Assembly: GCF_028453695.1 (NCBI RefSeq) | Contig: NC_135777.1 | Span: forward strand, 6,685,714-6,749,713 | Length of the DNA: 64,000 bases | Source of the DNA: Augochlora pura | Lineage: Eukaryota > Arthropoda > Insecta > Hymenoptera > Halictidae | Reading direction: 5' to 3' | Part shown: piece after piece, positions 29,991-41,588 of the stretch | Numbering within the stretch: position 1 is the stretch's first letter | Layout of the letters: each line of letters opens with the position of its first letter | Made by a program: the position numbers and the translations under genes | Notes under the pieces: generated by a model | What the model saw: the letters and a program-made list of their open reading frames with translations, nothing else | Told to the model about the DNA's origin: nothing | Database searches by the model: none

Positions 29991-31228
29991 AGGGAATGTT
30001 CAATCAGCCCCGAAATATTCTGACACCGTGCAAGAATAGTCTCAGATAGTTTTAAAGGTTAGGTATTAGTATATAGTTAGGTTAAGTACGAGAGGACGAC
30101 AGGCTATTAACGTTAATAAAGAAAAAAATCGGATCAGTTGCTTGGATCGCAGCGTCACGCGATTAACAACAAACCGAGGATCGTCCATTACCGCGGCCCG
30201 CCGAAGCAGAACGAGAACGTTCATCGGGCGGCGACCATTCTAAATAATTAACCGACGGTAATTAGCGGCGACGCGCTCGTTCCACCACCGCTGAAAAATT
30301 GACTAGCCGATCCGCCGTTGCTCGAACCGCCGCGCGCGCGCGCGCGCGCCCGCACGGAAGTTTCATTTGCGCTGAATTTTATCGCCGGCGAACTTAATTG
30401 AACCCGTGATCAATCACTTGGAGCAGATTCGAATTGTTCCGAGCGGCGCGACTCGTTGCGCCAGAGGTCTTCCACGGAGCGGCACACCGAGTGGATTAAC
30501 ACAGGGAACACATCCTCGAGAGCCACCACCCGCGCGCCAACGCGCGCCAGCCAGCTCCTGGCGGCAGCTGAAGGGCTGGTTTAAAATGAAAAGGTAATGA
30601 CTTGTGACCGGAGATCATTTCGAGTGGCCGCGTATCGGCCGGACAATGGTCATTGTTGGCCAACACGGGTCGCAAAAGGGGGGGATGATTGCGCACCCCC
30701 GCCGGCAGAACGGCCCGGCCCGGTCCGCGGGGGTAGGACGGGGGTAGGAGGGGAAGCAATGATTTATTTTTCCTCGCTTTTAGCGGCGCCACCCCCGCGC
30801 GCCACGCTCTCTCGGCCCTTCTGTGAAACCCCCGGTGCAACAATGAAGGCATGCCTCTCTCTCTCTCTCTCTCTCTGTTTTGACGATCCCCGGCCGTGTC
30901 TCGCTGTCAAAATAGCCCCGTTATTGTTGCCCGCCTGTGGGAAGTAACAACGAGGTACCCGTCGCGTTAACAGCTGTACGATGATTGTGCCGCGCCGATG
31001 CGCTTTCGGGTCCCCGGATGACACAGTAGTATCTCGCTGCGCGCCACGCAATTCACCGGAATCTGCTAAGGCTTTATTCCGCCCGGCTCCACGTTCCCTA
31101 TCGCCGCTCGATGCGGCCTGAATTTTTCGATTTTCGATTCTATCGATCGCTGTTCTTTCTACGCATCGTATCTGTCTGGACTCTCGCCTCGCGTCGCGTC
31201 TCTTCCTGATCTATTTTTCCATCTACCA
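29991..31228. other. GC-rich noncoding island
   Basis: No supported gene. Holds an alternating (CG)n run at 30329-30349, a (CT)n tract at 30855-30877 and several TTAATTA/AATTAAC words near 30240-30410. Frames of up to 118 residues lack domains. Confidence 0.4.
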
Positions 31229-31474
31229 TTAACCCTTTGCACTCGGAGCCATTTTAATTGTAAAGAAATAATTTCTCTGGTTCGTGGCATTTCCATTCTA
31301 TTTAACAAAATCAATTTCTATGCATAGAAAATTTATTCTTGTGACTCTTACCAACAGCTTTACTACTTGACAATTTTTTCAATCCTAAACCTTAATGTTG
31401 CAAAAATTATTTTGGAATGAAATAGAATAATTTTAATGGTGCCTTAGAGTCACCACTCGAGTGCAGAGGGTTAA
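31229..31474. mobile_element. TTAA-bounded MITE, CCCTTTGCACTCGA family, copy 6
   Basis: The left end is TTAACCCTTTGCACTCGGAG followed by CCATTTTAATTG. The right end is CACCACTCGAGTGCAGAGGG followed by TTAA. It is 246 bp, uninterrupted, and a good reference copy for the family. Confidence 0.85.
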
Positions 31475-32417
31475 TAATTAGAAGATTGCACAATTTTATG
31501 TAAAAGAAAAATCATTCGCGAGAAACCAAATACAAAAATTAAAGCGTCGATAATTCCTGGCTGACAGAGCGTCGATATTTGAACAGCTGTAACTCCGCCA
31601 AAAGCTGTCCATAAAATTGTAAATCTTTTTCTAAATTAGAGCTTGAAATGTTTACTTTCGAACAAATCGTAAAATCGAACAAATTCTAGTCATAGCGGTT
31701 GTAGAGAAGATGGTACGGCAAGGGGTTGATGCCATCCAGCTCCTCGCAACCCTTGCCATCGTTTCCCAAAGGCGCCGTCAACAAGGCCCCTTTTGTAACA
31801 TAAACAGCACCCCGGGAAAACTCTTGTCGCGCACGACGATGCGAAAAGTCTACACCACCGTCGCAATAGAATATCCGCGTCTCTTACCAGACTCTATCGT
31901 CTTTCATCGATAACTTTGAAAATTCAGGGACTCTCGAACGTAGAATGCCGGGAGACATTGGGTCCTAGAAGACACGCGAAGGGTCCGTAAGAAGACTCCT
32001 AGGGTCCGTAAGGACGTAGAGAAAAAGAGAGAGAGAGAGAGAGTGGATCCCGGTTACGGAATCCGCTGTCGGCCAAGATATAAGGAACTTTGTTCGCGAC
32101 GGAAGGATAGGGGAGGAGCGAGGGAGGGGGGGGGGCAAGGGGGCAAGGATGAGAACCCCTGACGCAGCAGAGAGACAAAAGGGACCCCCCGATACCAAGT
32201 ACGGACGGACTGTCTGTCGTCGGGCTGTCAGTGAGCGTCTGCCTTTTCGTATAATTCGGTGGGGGGAGAGGAGGAGGGTCCGCGCGGAGCGAGAGAGGCC
32301 CGTGAGGGAGGGAGGGAGAGTCGGAGGCGCCATCTTAGTCTGCATTCCATTGTTTTAGATGATTCATACGCGGCCCCGGCCCCGGAGGGCCTCCTAATTT
32401 ATTAGTTTGAATATCGA

Positions 32418-32452
<35 letters not shown>

Positions 32453-32714
32453 CGGGGCGGGGCACGGGTAGCGGAGGGGAGGCAGCGGGCACGGGGCCCG
32501 TGCGACGAGAGAAGCGAGACGCGGCCGCAGACGGGCCAAAGAATGGGCGAAGGGCGAGAGGAGCCGACTAGCTGGGTGGCCGGGGACCATCTCTTGTTTA
32601 TACTCGCGTTCTCCCCCGCCCCCCCCCCCCCCGGGGGCCCGCGTCTCTCGCCACCCTTTTCTCTTCGCTTTCGTCTTCGTCCTCTTCATCGTTCTGGCTT
32701 CTCGGCCTCCTCCT
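31475..32714. other. Noncoding, GC-rich toward the gap
   Basis: No supported gene. A CCCCTTGC-type right end (GGTACGGCAAGGGGTTGA) is at 31711-31728. (GA)n tracts at 32025-32043 and 32419-32450, a G-run segment near 32127-32148 and a poly-C run at about 32614-32631 would make this region hard to sequence. Confidence 0.45.
32419..32450. repeat. (GA)n microsatellite
   Basis: Sixteen GA dinucleotides followed by G-rich sequence. Confidence 0.9.
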
Positions 32715-32814
32715 NNNNNNNNNNNNNNNNNNNNNNNNNNNNNNNNNNNNNNNNNNNNNNNNNNNNNNNNNNNNNNNNNNNNNNNNNNNNNNNNNNNNNN
32801 NNNNNNNNNNNNNN
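32715..32814. other. Assembly gap (100 N)
   Basis: Exactly 100 N. The left flank is GC- and CT-rich and the right flank starts abruptly with the dispersed repeat TTCGAGCAAAATGAATTCGA. The two sides may not be truly adjacent. Confidence 0.95.
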
Positions 32815-33285
32815 TTCGAGCAAAATGAATTCGACTATGATTTTCCGCGAAAGAGTTCTAATGTCATCATCCCCTATGATAAATGTGAACTTTTTAGCTT
32901 TATTTTAATTAATTAAATTGCTTTAATTATGTGGCGATTTTAGCGTCTAATTGGACTCGAGCGGTGACTGACGCTAAAATTGTTCTGTTGCCTAATAAAA
33001 TGATTTCTATAGCAACTATGTATTTTAGACAATTTTAGAAAAATTGAAAATTCTAGAATTTTAGAAAAATTGAAAATTTTAGAATTTTAGAAAAATTGAA
33101 AATTTTAGAATTTTAGAAAAATTGAAAATAGAATTCTAGAAAAATTGTTAAAACTGAAAGTGTTAGCATGAATCGCAAGAGTTAATTTGGTTGAAAATGC
33201 ACATCGTTATTTAAAATGTAAATATGTGCATCAGAAAAATGATTTCAGATTTTAAGTTAAAATGGCTGCGAGTGCAAAGGGGTTA
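32815..33285. mobile_element. Degenerate CCCTTTGCACTCG-family MITE plus dispersed repeat
   Basis: 32815-32950 matches 11367-11546. GACTCGAGCGGTGACTGACG (from about 32953) is a left end lacking the CCCTTTGC, and AAAATGGCTGCGAGTGCAAAGG at about 33259 is the right end. The interior includes a 30 bp minisatellite (33029-33150) of AATTTTAGAAAAATTGAAAA units. Confidence 0.55.
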
Positions 33286-33361
33286 AAATGGCTGCGACTG
33301 CAAAGGGTTAAAATGGCTGCGACTGCAAAGGGTTAAAATGGCTCCGACTGCAAAGGGTTAA
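33257..33361. repeat. Tandem array of MITE right ends (25 bp x 4)
   Basis: TTAAAATGGCTGCGACTGCA followed by AAGGG is repeated four times with single-base differences and finishes in TTAA. Each unit equals the terminal 25 bp of a CCCTTTGCACTCG-family element including TTAA. The array is thus made only of transposon ends. Confidence 0.9.
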
Positions 33362-33963
33362 AAAGCGCTCTTTTAAGCGCACTTTTACCACACTTTTATC
33401 ACGCACTTACCAACAAACCAATCGCTAAAAGCTCGATAACTCGAAAGAAAAAGATTTCTGTCATCGATGGACACGTGACGTGTGATCTCTGGACGCTTCG
33501 CTTTCCGTAAACCCTGAAAGTTTCACAAAATTCGCCGTTGTTAACATATTTTCCAAGATCGCCCATCGCCAGGTCGGAGCCCACGCGAGAGAGGGACCAC
33601 CAGGAAGCCGCCACGCCCCCCGGCAGTCCTCGTGCAACCCACACACACACACACACCGGCGGCGGTGGGTTTCGCGTGTGGAACGCGCGCGCACGCACAC
33701 CTTCAGAGGCTCGGCTCGTGCGCCGCGGCAACGATTTGAAACGCATCGGGGGAGGAAAAAGGTGGTTGTCCCCCCGGCGGGTTAAGTAACGCGCGAACGA
33801 CGCCCCGGGGGCGGGTGAGGGGTTCGCCGGCCTGGCAAGAAAAAAAGGGGTAATATCAAAGGGATCCCAGCCTTCCGGCGCGCCGCACGGCGGAAGGGTT
33901 GCCGCGGCGGCCGTGGGGCGTCGAGGACGCAATGGCGGATTAGTCGGCTACAAGGCTCGAAAG

Positions 33964-34005
<42 letters not shown>

Positions 34006-34322
34006 CCGCTCTCGCTCTGGTCGACGAAGAGGCGTGTCAGAGGGTGAAGAAGCAGTGTCGACAGGATAATCGTCGGGTCAGCGCCGGATTAGCCCCGAGC
34101 AAACATCCTCGCCGAGGGAGAATCCTACGGGCGCCATCCTCCGCGTGCCATCCTCCGCGTTTCCGCCCGCCCTGGGCTACCAACCGAACCCATTCTTCGC
34201 TTCGATTTCCTTCGATTATCGATCGAGAACAAATCTCGCCTGCCCTTCTTTTTGATCTTACCAAATTCTTTTCATATTTATTTCGTCCGCGAGGAAACAT
34301 CGATTTCGGTGACGAACGATGG
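33362..34322. other. GC-rich noncoding island
   Basis: No supported gene. Contains (CA)n at 33638-33656 and (CT)n at 33966-34001. Frames of up to 177 residues on the minus strand lack domains. Confidence 0.4.
33966..34001. repeat. (CT)n microsatellite
   Basis: Eighteen CT dinucleotides. Confidence 0.9.
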
Positions 34323-34456
34323 TTAACCCCTTGCGCTATCGCTTTTTTAGGTTATGAAAGTATAGAAACGAAGTTAAATAAAGAAAAAAAGATTATTAAA
34401 ATATGAAGTAATTATATTAGCACGAACAAGTGTTACTCGTCGCAGCAATGGGTTAA
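34323..34456. mobile_element. Small TTAA-bounded MITE, CCCCTTGCGC end
   Basis: The left end is TTAACCCCTTGCGCTATCGC. The right end inverted is TTAACCCATTGCTGCGACGA. It is 134 bp. The terminal match is about 11/12, then weak. Confidence 0.5.
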
Positions 34457-34579
34457 ATGAATGTAAATTGAATAAATAACTGATAAATATACGTTTAACA
34501 CAATAATAATCGAAAACGGGTTGCGTCAACCTAGTGTCAAGCATCATCTTCTTATTCAACATAGAATTTTATTAACCCC

Positions 34580-35036
34580 TTAACCCCTTAACGCCCATAA
34601 CCTAACACCGGCGTGCAAAACCGGCCAAAATGTGCGGACCCGTATATACACGGTCGGCGTCGCAACTTATGTCGCTAAAATGTTCAGATTCGAATATATC
34701 CGGGCATTAAAAATAACTCAATAAAAACCAAGGAAAACATTCAATTTATCGATATTCATCAAATATTTTTCAGTTTTCTTTTTTCGTCTCCTCCTTCCCC
34801 TTCAAAATAGTAACTGGTTATTGAAAAACAGTACGATGGTTACAAAATTCGATCTGCAATGCGATTCAATATTCACTATAATTATTTATCCACTATTTTT
34901 ATTGAATTTTTAGTAATTTTTGCATTTTTTTAAAATATTTATTGAAATTAAGGTCCAAATATGTATTTTCTTAGATACAAAAAATTGATTTTTTCTGGTC
35001 GGTTTTTTTCTTTCAAATTGTGCATTAAGGGGTTAA
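34580..35036. mobile_element. TTAA-bounded MITE, CCCCTTAACGCCC end
   Basis: The left end is TTAACCCCTTAACGCCCATA. The right end inverted is TTAACCCCTTAATGCACAAT, a 14/17 match over the terminus. The left boundary has an extra TTAACCCC at 34572. CCGTATATACACGG (about 34638-34651) is an imperfect subterminal palindrome. It is 457 bp with an AT-rich interior. Confidence 0.65.
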
Positions 35037-35151
35037 TTGACCTGAATCATCGTGAATCATCATAGGTCTACAAGATCAAGTTCGTGATCGTTCTCATCGT
35101 CCGGAAGTTGGAACGATTCGTCTTTAATCGATGACTTTCCATGCCTTGCAG

Positions 35152-35257
35152 AGGATGATCGCGTGGGCCGAGGACAGGTGGGAGAACGAGGAGGTGTGCA
35201 CCAGGAAATCCATAAGCGGGACTCGCAGCCTCGCGATTAGACCGATCCGCGTCGTGG
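35152..35257 (+). CDS. Candidate coding exon, product unknown
   Basis: Product not recognised. A good acceptor (GACTTTCCATGCCTTGCAG, ending 35151) precedes an open frame reading RMIAWAEDRWENEEVCTRKS then ISGTRSLAIRPIRVV. A possible donor GTGCGT is at 35258; without splicing the frame stops at TAA 35263. About 30 of 37 codons end in G or C although the flanks are AT-rich, which is the strongest codon-like signal in the window. Upstream, 35067-35105 (VYKIKFVIVLIVRK) shows the same G/C-ending codons but stops at 35132 and is not cleanly spliced to this exon. Possible internal or alternative exon of a large gene. Confidence 0.4.
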
Positions 35258-35265
35258 GTGCGTAA

Positions 35266-35753
35266 AACAACAGTCGTAAATCAAGGATCGCCCTCCGATC
35301 GCCGTAGGGCGATCAGGTGGCGTTCCAAAGCCGGGCACGCAATCGCAGATAAAACAGACTCGAGGAAAACGTGTACCTATTGTGAAACACTAAGCGAGAT
35401 GTGACACCTTGAAACAGTAGGACGAATAGCATAATTAAAGATAGACGATAATGAAAGATAGACAGAGCATGTGAAGGTGGATGGAAAAATTCTACGTACA
35501 ATGAACATTGTTCTTTAGCAATTGAGAATATAGATTAATAAAAAAGGTATTAGTAAAAATTGTGTATAAATCAGTTTTAATTTCTCTGTTGTCCCTATTT
35601 ATAGAAACGAAATAGAACATAACCTAACATGGAATATAACCTAGTATCGAATATAACCTAACCTGCTCGATTATACTTATTCGTACTATTTTTTATTTGA
35701 CGTTAATTCTTTGCAATTATAGTAATTTGACGTTGAAATCGAATATAGTTACA
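35266..35753. other. Noncoding, AT-rich
   Basis: No gene seen. 35619-35668 contains repeated ATAACCTAACATG and ATATAACCTAACCTG words, a motif common in insect intergenic DNA. Confidence 0.4.
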
Positions 35754-35800
35754 TTAACACTAGATTTACCCAATCCGTCAAAATGGCGGATTTGTTAAGA
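35754..35800. mobile_element. Lone left end of CACTAGA-type TTAA element
   Basis: TTAACACTAGATTTACCCAA matches the terminus of the element at 4858. AATCCG and CGGATT (35772-35777, 35787-35792) form a subterminal hairpin. The right end was not located before 36100. Confidence 0.45.
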
Positions 35801-37317
35801 TTATATCGAGATAATTAACGTTCCGTTAATGTACTAATATTCAGATTTTAAAGATACAATTATGGCTTATTTATTCAATAACTTGTTGAATTGTTACTTC
35901 CGGCAAATATACAAACAACGCTCGTTCAAAATCAGAATAAATCGTTACTTTCACAAACCAATATAAAGCAGCTGCTTTTAATATTCATACACTATTTACC
36001 GAAGAATTTTCACGTTATTAAATTTATCTATAATCAGTAAATTGTTAATCATACTAAGTACTGTAAGTCTTGCAATTAAACTAGTCTCGAGCGCAAAGGT
36101 TTGACCTCCTCAAACTTCATCGAATTAAAACATCAATCCATGCTAGCACAAATATTGCCTTCGATTGCGATAAAAATCGATAAAAATCTACCCCTCCGAG
36201 ACCCGTGGAACAATAGCAGCCTCATTCCCCGTTTCCAGAGAAAAACATCGAGGGTCGAAGGTGGCACGGGTCCGCGCCCCCTCGTTCAAAGAACACAGAT
36301 ATCGGGGCGTGCGTAACGCCGCGTCGTGTCGTAGACAGAGGGAGAAGACAGAAGGTTCGATCAACGCGCGGCAATCCGCAAGATCCACGGGAATCACCGT
36401 GTCCGACTCGCTCCCCCCTTGAGTTCCGGTAAAATTCATCACGAAAGACCCCGGTCGGCCTCACCCCCCCTCGAGATTGCCCCAATAAAACGGCGACCGG
36501 TCGAAATACCGCGATAAAACCGCAAGAGAGATCGGTGCCGCGGATTCGTCACGGTGCTCGCCGATAACCAGAAACTCGAAGGAACGTCCCTGACGGACGT
36601 TCCGTGACAAATAGAGGAGCGGTCCGAGGGGCGGGTCGGGCCGAAGGGGGTTCGGAGTCCTAGCGAATTCATAGACGGCCAGGAATGCGCAATATCGTCG
36701 GCAGTCTGTCACACATTCGATCCGGTCGCCGGCGAGGAGACACCCGGAGATCTCCCTCCTGTCCACCTTTCTCTATCTCTGTCTCTCTATCTCTCTATCC
36801 TCTATCTTTATCTACAGCCATCGTTCCCTCTCTCTCTCTCTCTCTCTCTCTCGATCTCCAGCTCCTCGTTTTATTACGCTTGTCCCGCGATGGCCCGCAG
36901 ATGTATCAGACAATAAACTACCGGCTGCTTGGGATTTGTGGGCCGCGTATTAATCTTCCTGTATTTATGTCGGCCCACCGGAGAAAAAGAGCGGGGGCCC
37001 CCGGATCAACCGCGAGACATCGCCGTGGAGAGGAGGGATGGGGACGCGACGCGACGCGACAGGACGCGACGAAACCATCGATTTCAGATAAAATCGGCAT
37101 CGCCGGGGCCGGAGAAGAACGGATTCGTACGGCGAACGGGTCGGGGGGGATCGTTAATGGGGCAGGTTATTGGACGGTGGCTGCTTCTTCGCTCGTTCGC
37201 CGATTAAACCTCGCGGCTACGACCAGCGAAACGTATTTTCGGAAGAGAGGAAGAAGGAGAAGTGTCGAATAGAATTCTTGAGCGATTAGGAGACGATTTT
37301 TAGCACGTTGAACGGCG
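35801..37317. other. Noncoding, AT-rich then GC-rich
   Basis: No supported gene. AGTCTCGAGCGCAAAGGTTTGA (about 36086) is a decayed end of a CCCTTTGCACTCGA element. 36190-37270 is CpG-rich with a CT tract at 36829-36853 and frames of up to 195 residues lacking domains. Confidence 0.4.
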
Positions 37318-37464
37318 TTTTAACTCTCTGCGGTTGTATTTTAACACTTTACCGACCGGTAGCCTGTTAATCGAATGTTTTATAGTAACCAATAATTTGA
37401 TATCTATTATTATTGAGATCAGTTAGATTATACCACCGTAAGCTTCACTATTATTATACAATTT

Positions 37465-37690
37465 TTTAAACGTCGAAGACATTTCAACTGCAAATCTATA
37501 AAATAATTTTTCCGACTTCTGGTATTTCTATTTTACATAACAAAATTCTATGGATATAAAATTGTAGCTCGTGACTGATATAACAATTACACTTTCAACA
37601 AATATTTCAATCCAAGCTTTGGCGATGTCGATAGAAATAATTTTGAGAGGTGTTACAACAATTTTAATGGCGCCGCAGAGTGTTAAGGGT
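37465..37690. mobile_element. Degenerate CCCTTTGCACTCGA-family MITE
   Basis: GTCGAAGACATTTCAACTGC at about 37471 and TTTTAATGGCGCCGCAGAGT at about 37661 match the interior and ends of 16724-16975. The left CCCTTTGCACT and the right CTCGAGTGCAA are eroded, leaving GTTAAGGGTTGA. Confidence 0.55.
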
Positions 37691-39086
37691 TGAAACAAGA
37701 ATTACGTCAGTGTATCTTCTTCCTCGAAAACCTCGAGTTCTGTTGAAATTCGACGAAATGAAAATTCTATATCGAGTAATAAAATAAGTCTTGAGCATAG
37801 AATTATAGAAAAAGAAATTCTTATTTTCGCCGGTTGAATCGTCAACCCCTCGGGCGCGAGCGATTTCGAAGAAAAGCATCGAGTAAGAAGAGAAGAAGCT
37901 CGGTCGGCTCGTCGGCCGGGGCCCGGGATCGGATCGAATCGTTTCGCGTTTTTCGTGGAGCAGGTGCGGATCGACGTTATGTTAATAGGGCGCCCGGGAG
38001 ATTTCGGCTAACCATATGCTCTCCGCAAGAGCAATAACGGGGAGGGGTGGCGCGGGGTCAGAAATACTAATAGAAGCCGTTCGCTTCTGCGAACGACAGC
38101 TTTGCTCTTCTCTCTCTCTCTCTCTCTCTCTCACTCTCTCTCTCTTTATCTATCTATCTCTTCCTCTTGCTCTTCCTCCTTTTAGGGCCTGGTCTAGTCA
38201 ATTCCGGGGCCCGAGAGACGCGTCCGGGGCCCGTCGGAACGGAAGCCAATTTATAAATTACCCCTCCCCCGATAAACTGCCAAACGGACGGTGAATTTGT
38301 GGTCGAGCATTCTTCTGGCCGCACGATGGATTTCTACCCTGATATCGGTAATTACCTCCGGTGGCTTCTGTCTTCCGATGGCCGGCGCTCGCTATCGGTA
38401 TTTGAATTTTAATTACTCCCCCGGGGATTTTTAATCAATCGAATAACTCTCTCGGATAGCACCAAGAATTCCCGCGATAATCTGAAACGCAAGAATTTCA
38501 CGTCAGTTTTTCCGCGATGCACTTTTGTCAACAGTTTTCGCAGCTTCGTTGATGATTTCCGATAATCAATTCTGATTTCGATGTTTAGTTATAATCTTGA
38601 TATTGGGTATCAAAATGATAAATATTAATGTAAACTATAATTATCGTTTCGAGAGTTAGGTTGTATATTTATTGAAAACCAACGATGATATTATAATTGT
38701 AATATTTTATAAAAGTAATATTGTAATCGATATTAATCGCAGACAGATTATTATTGCCTAATAATCCTTATAAACGGTAACGTTTATTTTCGTATTAATT
38801 TAAGTGTTTCCTTCTCTTACACCAAAGGGTTATCTTCGCAGTGAATAAACGAAGGGAATAAAATGATCAAAGCACCTTCCGCAAAATAAATATTCTTCGC
38901 GTCGATTATGCGCCGTGGCGGACGCTTTCGCTACGAATCATTTGCATGCGCTGAATACAATGTGTCGATGGCTTCTTTCCATCGATGCATACAATCGACT
39001 GTTCAACGATTGCTTTCTACTTTGCGCAGGCAAGAATGCCCGACGAACGTTGCGTCGTAAAATCTGACGCGCATGATTTCTTGTTT
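37691..39086. other. Noncoding, GC-rich then AT-rich
   Basis: No supported gene. Holds (CT)n at 38108-38147 and a group of AATTA/TTAATT words at 38340-38440 in GC-rich context. Confidence 0.4.
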
Positions 39087-39272
39087 CGCAACGTTTTCAC
39101 TAACGAACACTCGTTTCGATAATACAATTCGATCATTTGGCCGTGATTTTTAATCGTCTTACTTGCCGTGGTGATTTGGCATAATTGATTGAATTGTAGA
39201 CAACAGATTTAATCGACGAAACAACATGGCCGCTACAGACTGTCAACGTCGACCCTATTGGAAAACCCTATA
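39087..39272 (-). mobile_element. Solo 5' end of Tc1/mariner-like element
   Basis: Closely matches 5747-5922, including AACAACATGGCCGCTACAGA. It adds a short GACCCTATTGGAAAACCCTA end, but no transposase coding sequence follows. It is a solo terminus or a very short non-autonomous derivative. Confidence 0.7.
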
Positions 39273-39291
39273 CTTGTAAAAATAAATTCTC

Positions 39292-39826
39292 TTAACCCTT
39301 AATAACCTAGAGTTTCAATTTTGATACCAATCTTTTAAACCGAATGTTCACATTACTATTAGTTTTTTTATAGGTTGGCTGTACGTATTTTACTGTTGTA
39401 TAATATTCTTTCCAACGAAATTAAAAAAAAAATCTAATGTCATTATTGTTTTATTTTATCTACGACATATTACTTGCGCGGCAAAGTGAACAAGTAAACG
39501 CATTTTACTAAAAGTTTTGTTGAATACAAATTTGATATATTTTCTTTTTCCGAAGAATATAAATACTTTTGAGGTAAGTGAATATATTATTTTCGCTATG
39601 ATATAATTATTTTTTGCGAGTGCATGTTTTACTTGAAGAAACTAGTGCTATTTATGATACTTAATGCCTGAAGTATCAAAATTGATACCTGGTTTTTTTT
39701 TCTAAATAAATATGTAAAATAAATATTGTGATTTTTTTAGCTATTTTTCCCTTCATCTAGACCCTCAAGCAAACACAGTAATATTAAAAAAAAATCACTT
39801 TCGTAAATCAGGCTACTAAGGGTTAA
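39292..39826 (+). mobile_element. TTAA-bounded MITE, CCCTTAATAACC end, complete copy
   Basis: The left end is TTAACCCTTAATAACCTAGA and the right end is CAGGCTACTAAGGGTTAA. The terminal repeat is short and imperfect (TTAACCCTTA then scattered matches). It is 535 bp with an AT-rich noncoding interior. The first 130 bp also occur at 18488-18623. Confidence 0.75.
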
Positions 39827-40522
39827 GGGACAGAAACAAGAAGCCGCATCTCGGTGGCACCTCGCCGCAGTCACGACGGACATGCACCTTTTTGCACGCG
39901 AATCTCGGCGACACGGGGGTGCCCGTTCTAGAGAGGCCTGGTTAAGGGCGCGTTCTACGAATGCCTGCACGGAACCTCGATAAAAATCAAGTTATCCGGC
40001 GGGTCGACCGCGTGAACGCAACCGCTGACGCCATTAGAATATCGCGGCCGCATACCGGGGTCCCCGAAACGAACGCTCGCGCCGTGGAAAAGGGGTTGGA
40101 CACGGACGAAACGGACGAAATAGAAGGGGTCAGCAGGATCGCCGGCGCCTTTGACCGCGGTGGAACCCCGTGGCGCGCGACATGCCTCGCCCGACCGCCA
40201 TTTAGCGTGAACCTATCCCTCCGTTCTGCTCGCGAACCACCTTGAGACTCGCCGATGTAGGTGCTTTCCTACCGTTGAAACGCGAAACAGCGCCTTTAGA
40301 ATTTTCTGAACAAATAGAGACGGTTGATACGTCAATTGCTTCTGTCTATAAGAAGTCTACCAATAGATGAGGGATGGTTCCGATATTAATAGAAATTTAT
40401 TAACGTAAAAGGTGGTCATTCATAATGGTTAGAAGTAGCTAATATAATAATTAATATTTATAATATAATATAATATTATATAGTAATGTGAATAATCTAG
40501 TATAATGCTATGATATAATATA
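39827..40522. other. Noncoding
   Basis: GC-rich to about 40250, then AT-rich with TAATATAATAT low complexity. No supported gene. Confidence 0.4.
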
Positions 40523-40751
40523 TTAGGTCGTTCGGAAAGTCGTTTCGTTTTTTTCTTGGTGGAAATGAAACACAATAGATTACTAAACAAAAACTATTGC
40601 AAAGAATCGAACAAAATTTTTAGCAAACAAGACTTACTATATCAGTTGTCCAAATATACATATAATGATTATGCAGCTTAAGCGTGAAGTTGGCTGTGAA
40701 AAAATTAAGTCTTTTCTTGGGAAAAACGAAATTACTTTCCGAACAACCCAA
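40523..40751 (-). mobile_element. Mariner-type MITE, copy 2
   Basis: 229 bp from TTAGGTCGTTCGGAAAGTCG to ACTTTCCGAACAACCCAA with TA on both sides. It is the inverse complement of 27240-27464, nearly identical, suggesting recent activity of the family. Confidence 0.85.
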
Positions 40752-41588
40752 TAGTAATGTATAGTAAAGGTCACAAATATCTTCTATAAATGATGGAAAT
40801 AATTTCTGGTTGTCCACAAGTAACCATAACAAATTAAAGAAAATTGTTTCCGGTCACTAATAATCATTATATGGATCAAAGAAAATTCATTTCGATTACA
40901 GATAACCTTTACGGTACGACAAGCGTCGAATGGCAATTTACTAAAAAGGAAACAAGTAAAATTAAACGAAACTAACTGAATGAAATCCAATAAAAGAAAT
41001 TAAACGAATCGATGAAATTAAGTGAACGAAACAAATGAAGCGAAACAAGTAAATTCTAAATTGCTTATTAAATTCTTGCTACTCACAAGCGAACGCGGAA
41101 AAGATCCGAGCTTCGATCTCGCGGATTCGGAAGGTTCCTACCGGAAGCAGAGAGGATCCACTCGTCGAGTTCGACGATTACCCGGCTTCTGCTAACGAGG
41201 AGAACGTCCTTCGTGGCAGCTCCCAGGACGCTACTCCATTCCGCCCACGCAAAAGCCGTCCCCCGCCTCCCCCTGCCCCCCCCAGGCCCGCCCGAAAATT
41301 TCAAGCGGCGAGACGGTCAAGCGGCGCGCTCTCCGGGTCCCCGGAGTTATGTTACGGCCGGCCATAAACGAAATGAGAAAACTGTCCGGGGCCGGGCCGC
41401 TTGAAAAATCTCCGCGGAATACAAATGCTCGATTTTTTTTTTCAGTGCGGCGCACGCCTTTTTGTCGGCCGCCTCGTGCTACCACGCGGTCGTGCCGCCG
41501 TACCACCGCGCCGCGAACAGAGACGTCCGCCGACCTGCGACCGGTGCGTGATCGCGCCTCGCGGCACCGACCCCCGCGATTTGTAAAT
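40752..41588. other. Noncoding, AT-rich then GC-rich
   Basis: No supported gene. GC-rich frames at 41231-41684 overlap on both strands without domains. Confidence 0.4.

Noticed and set aside
35619..35668. Interstitial telomere-like CCTAACC words
   Set aside because: The repeats are irregular and not a TTAGG array. Similar words are scattered through the window.
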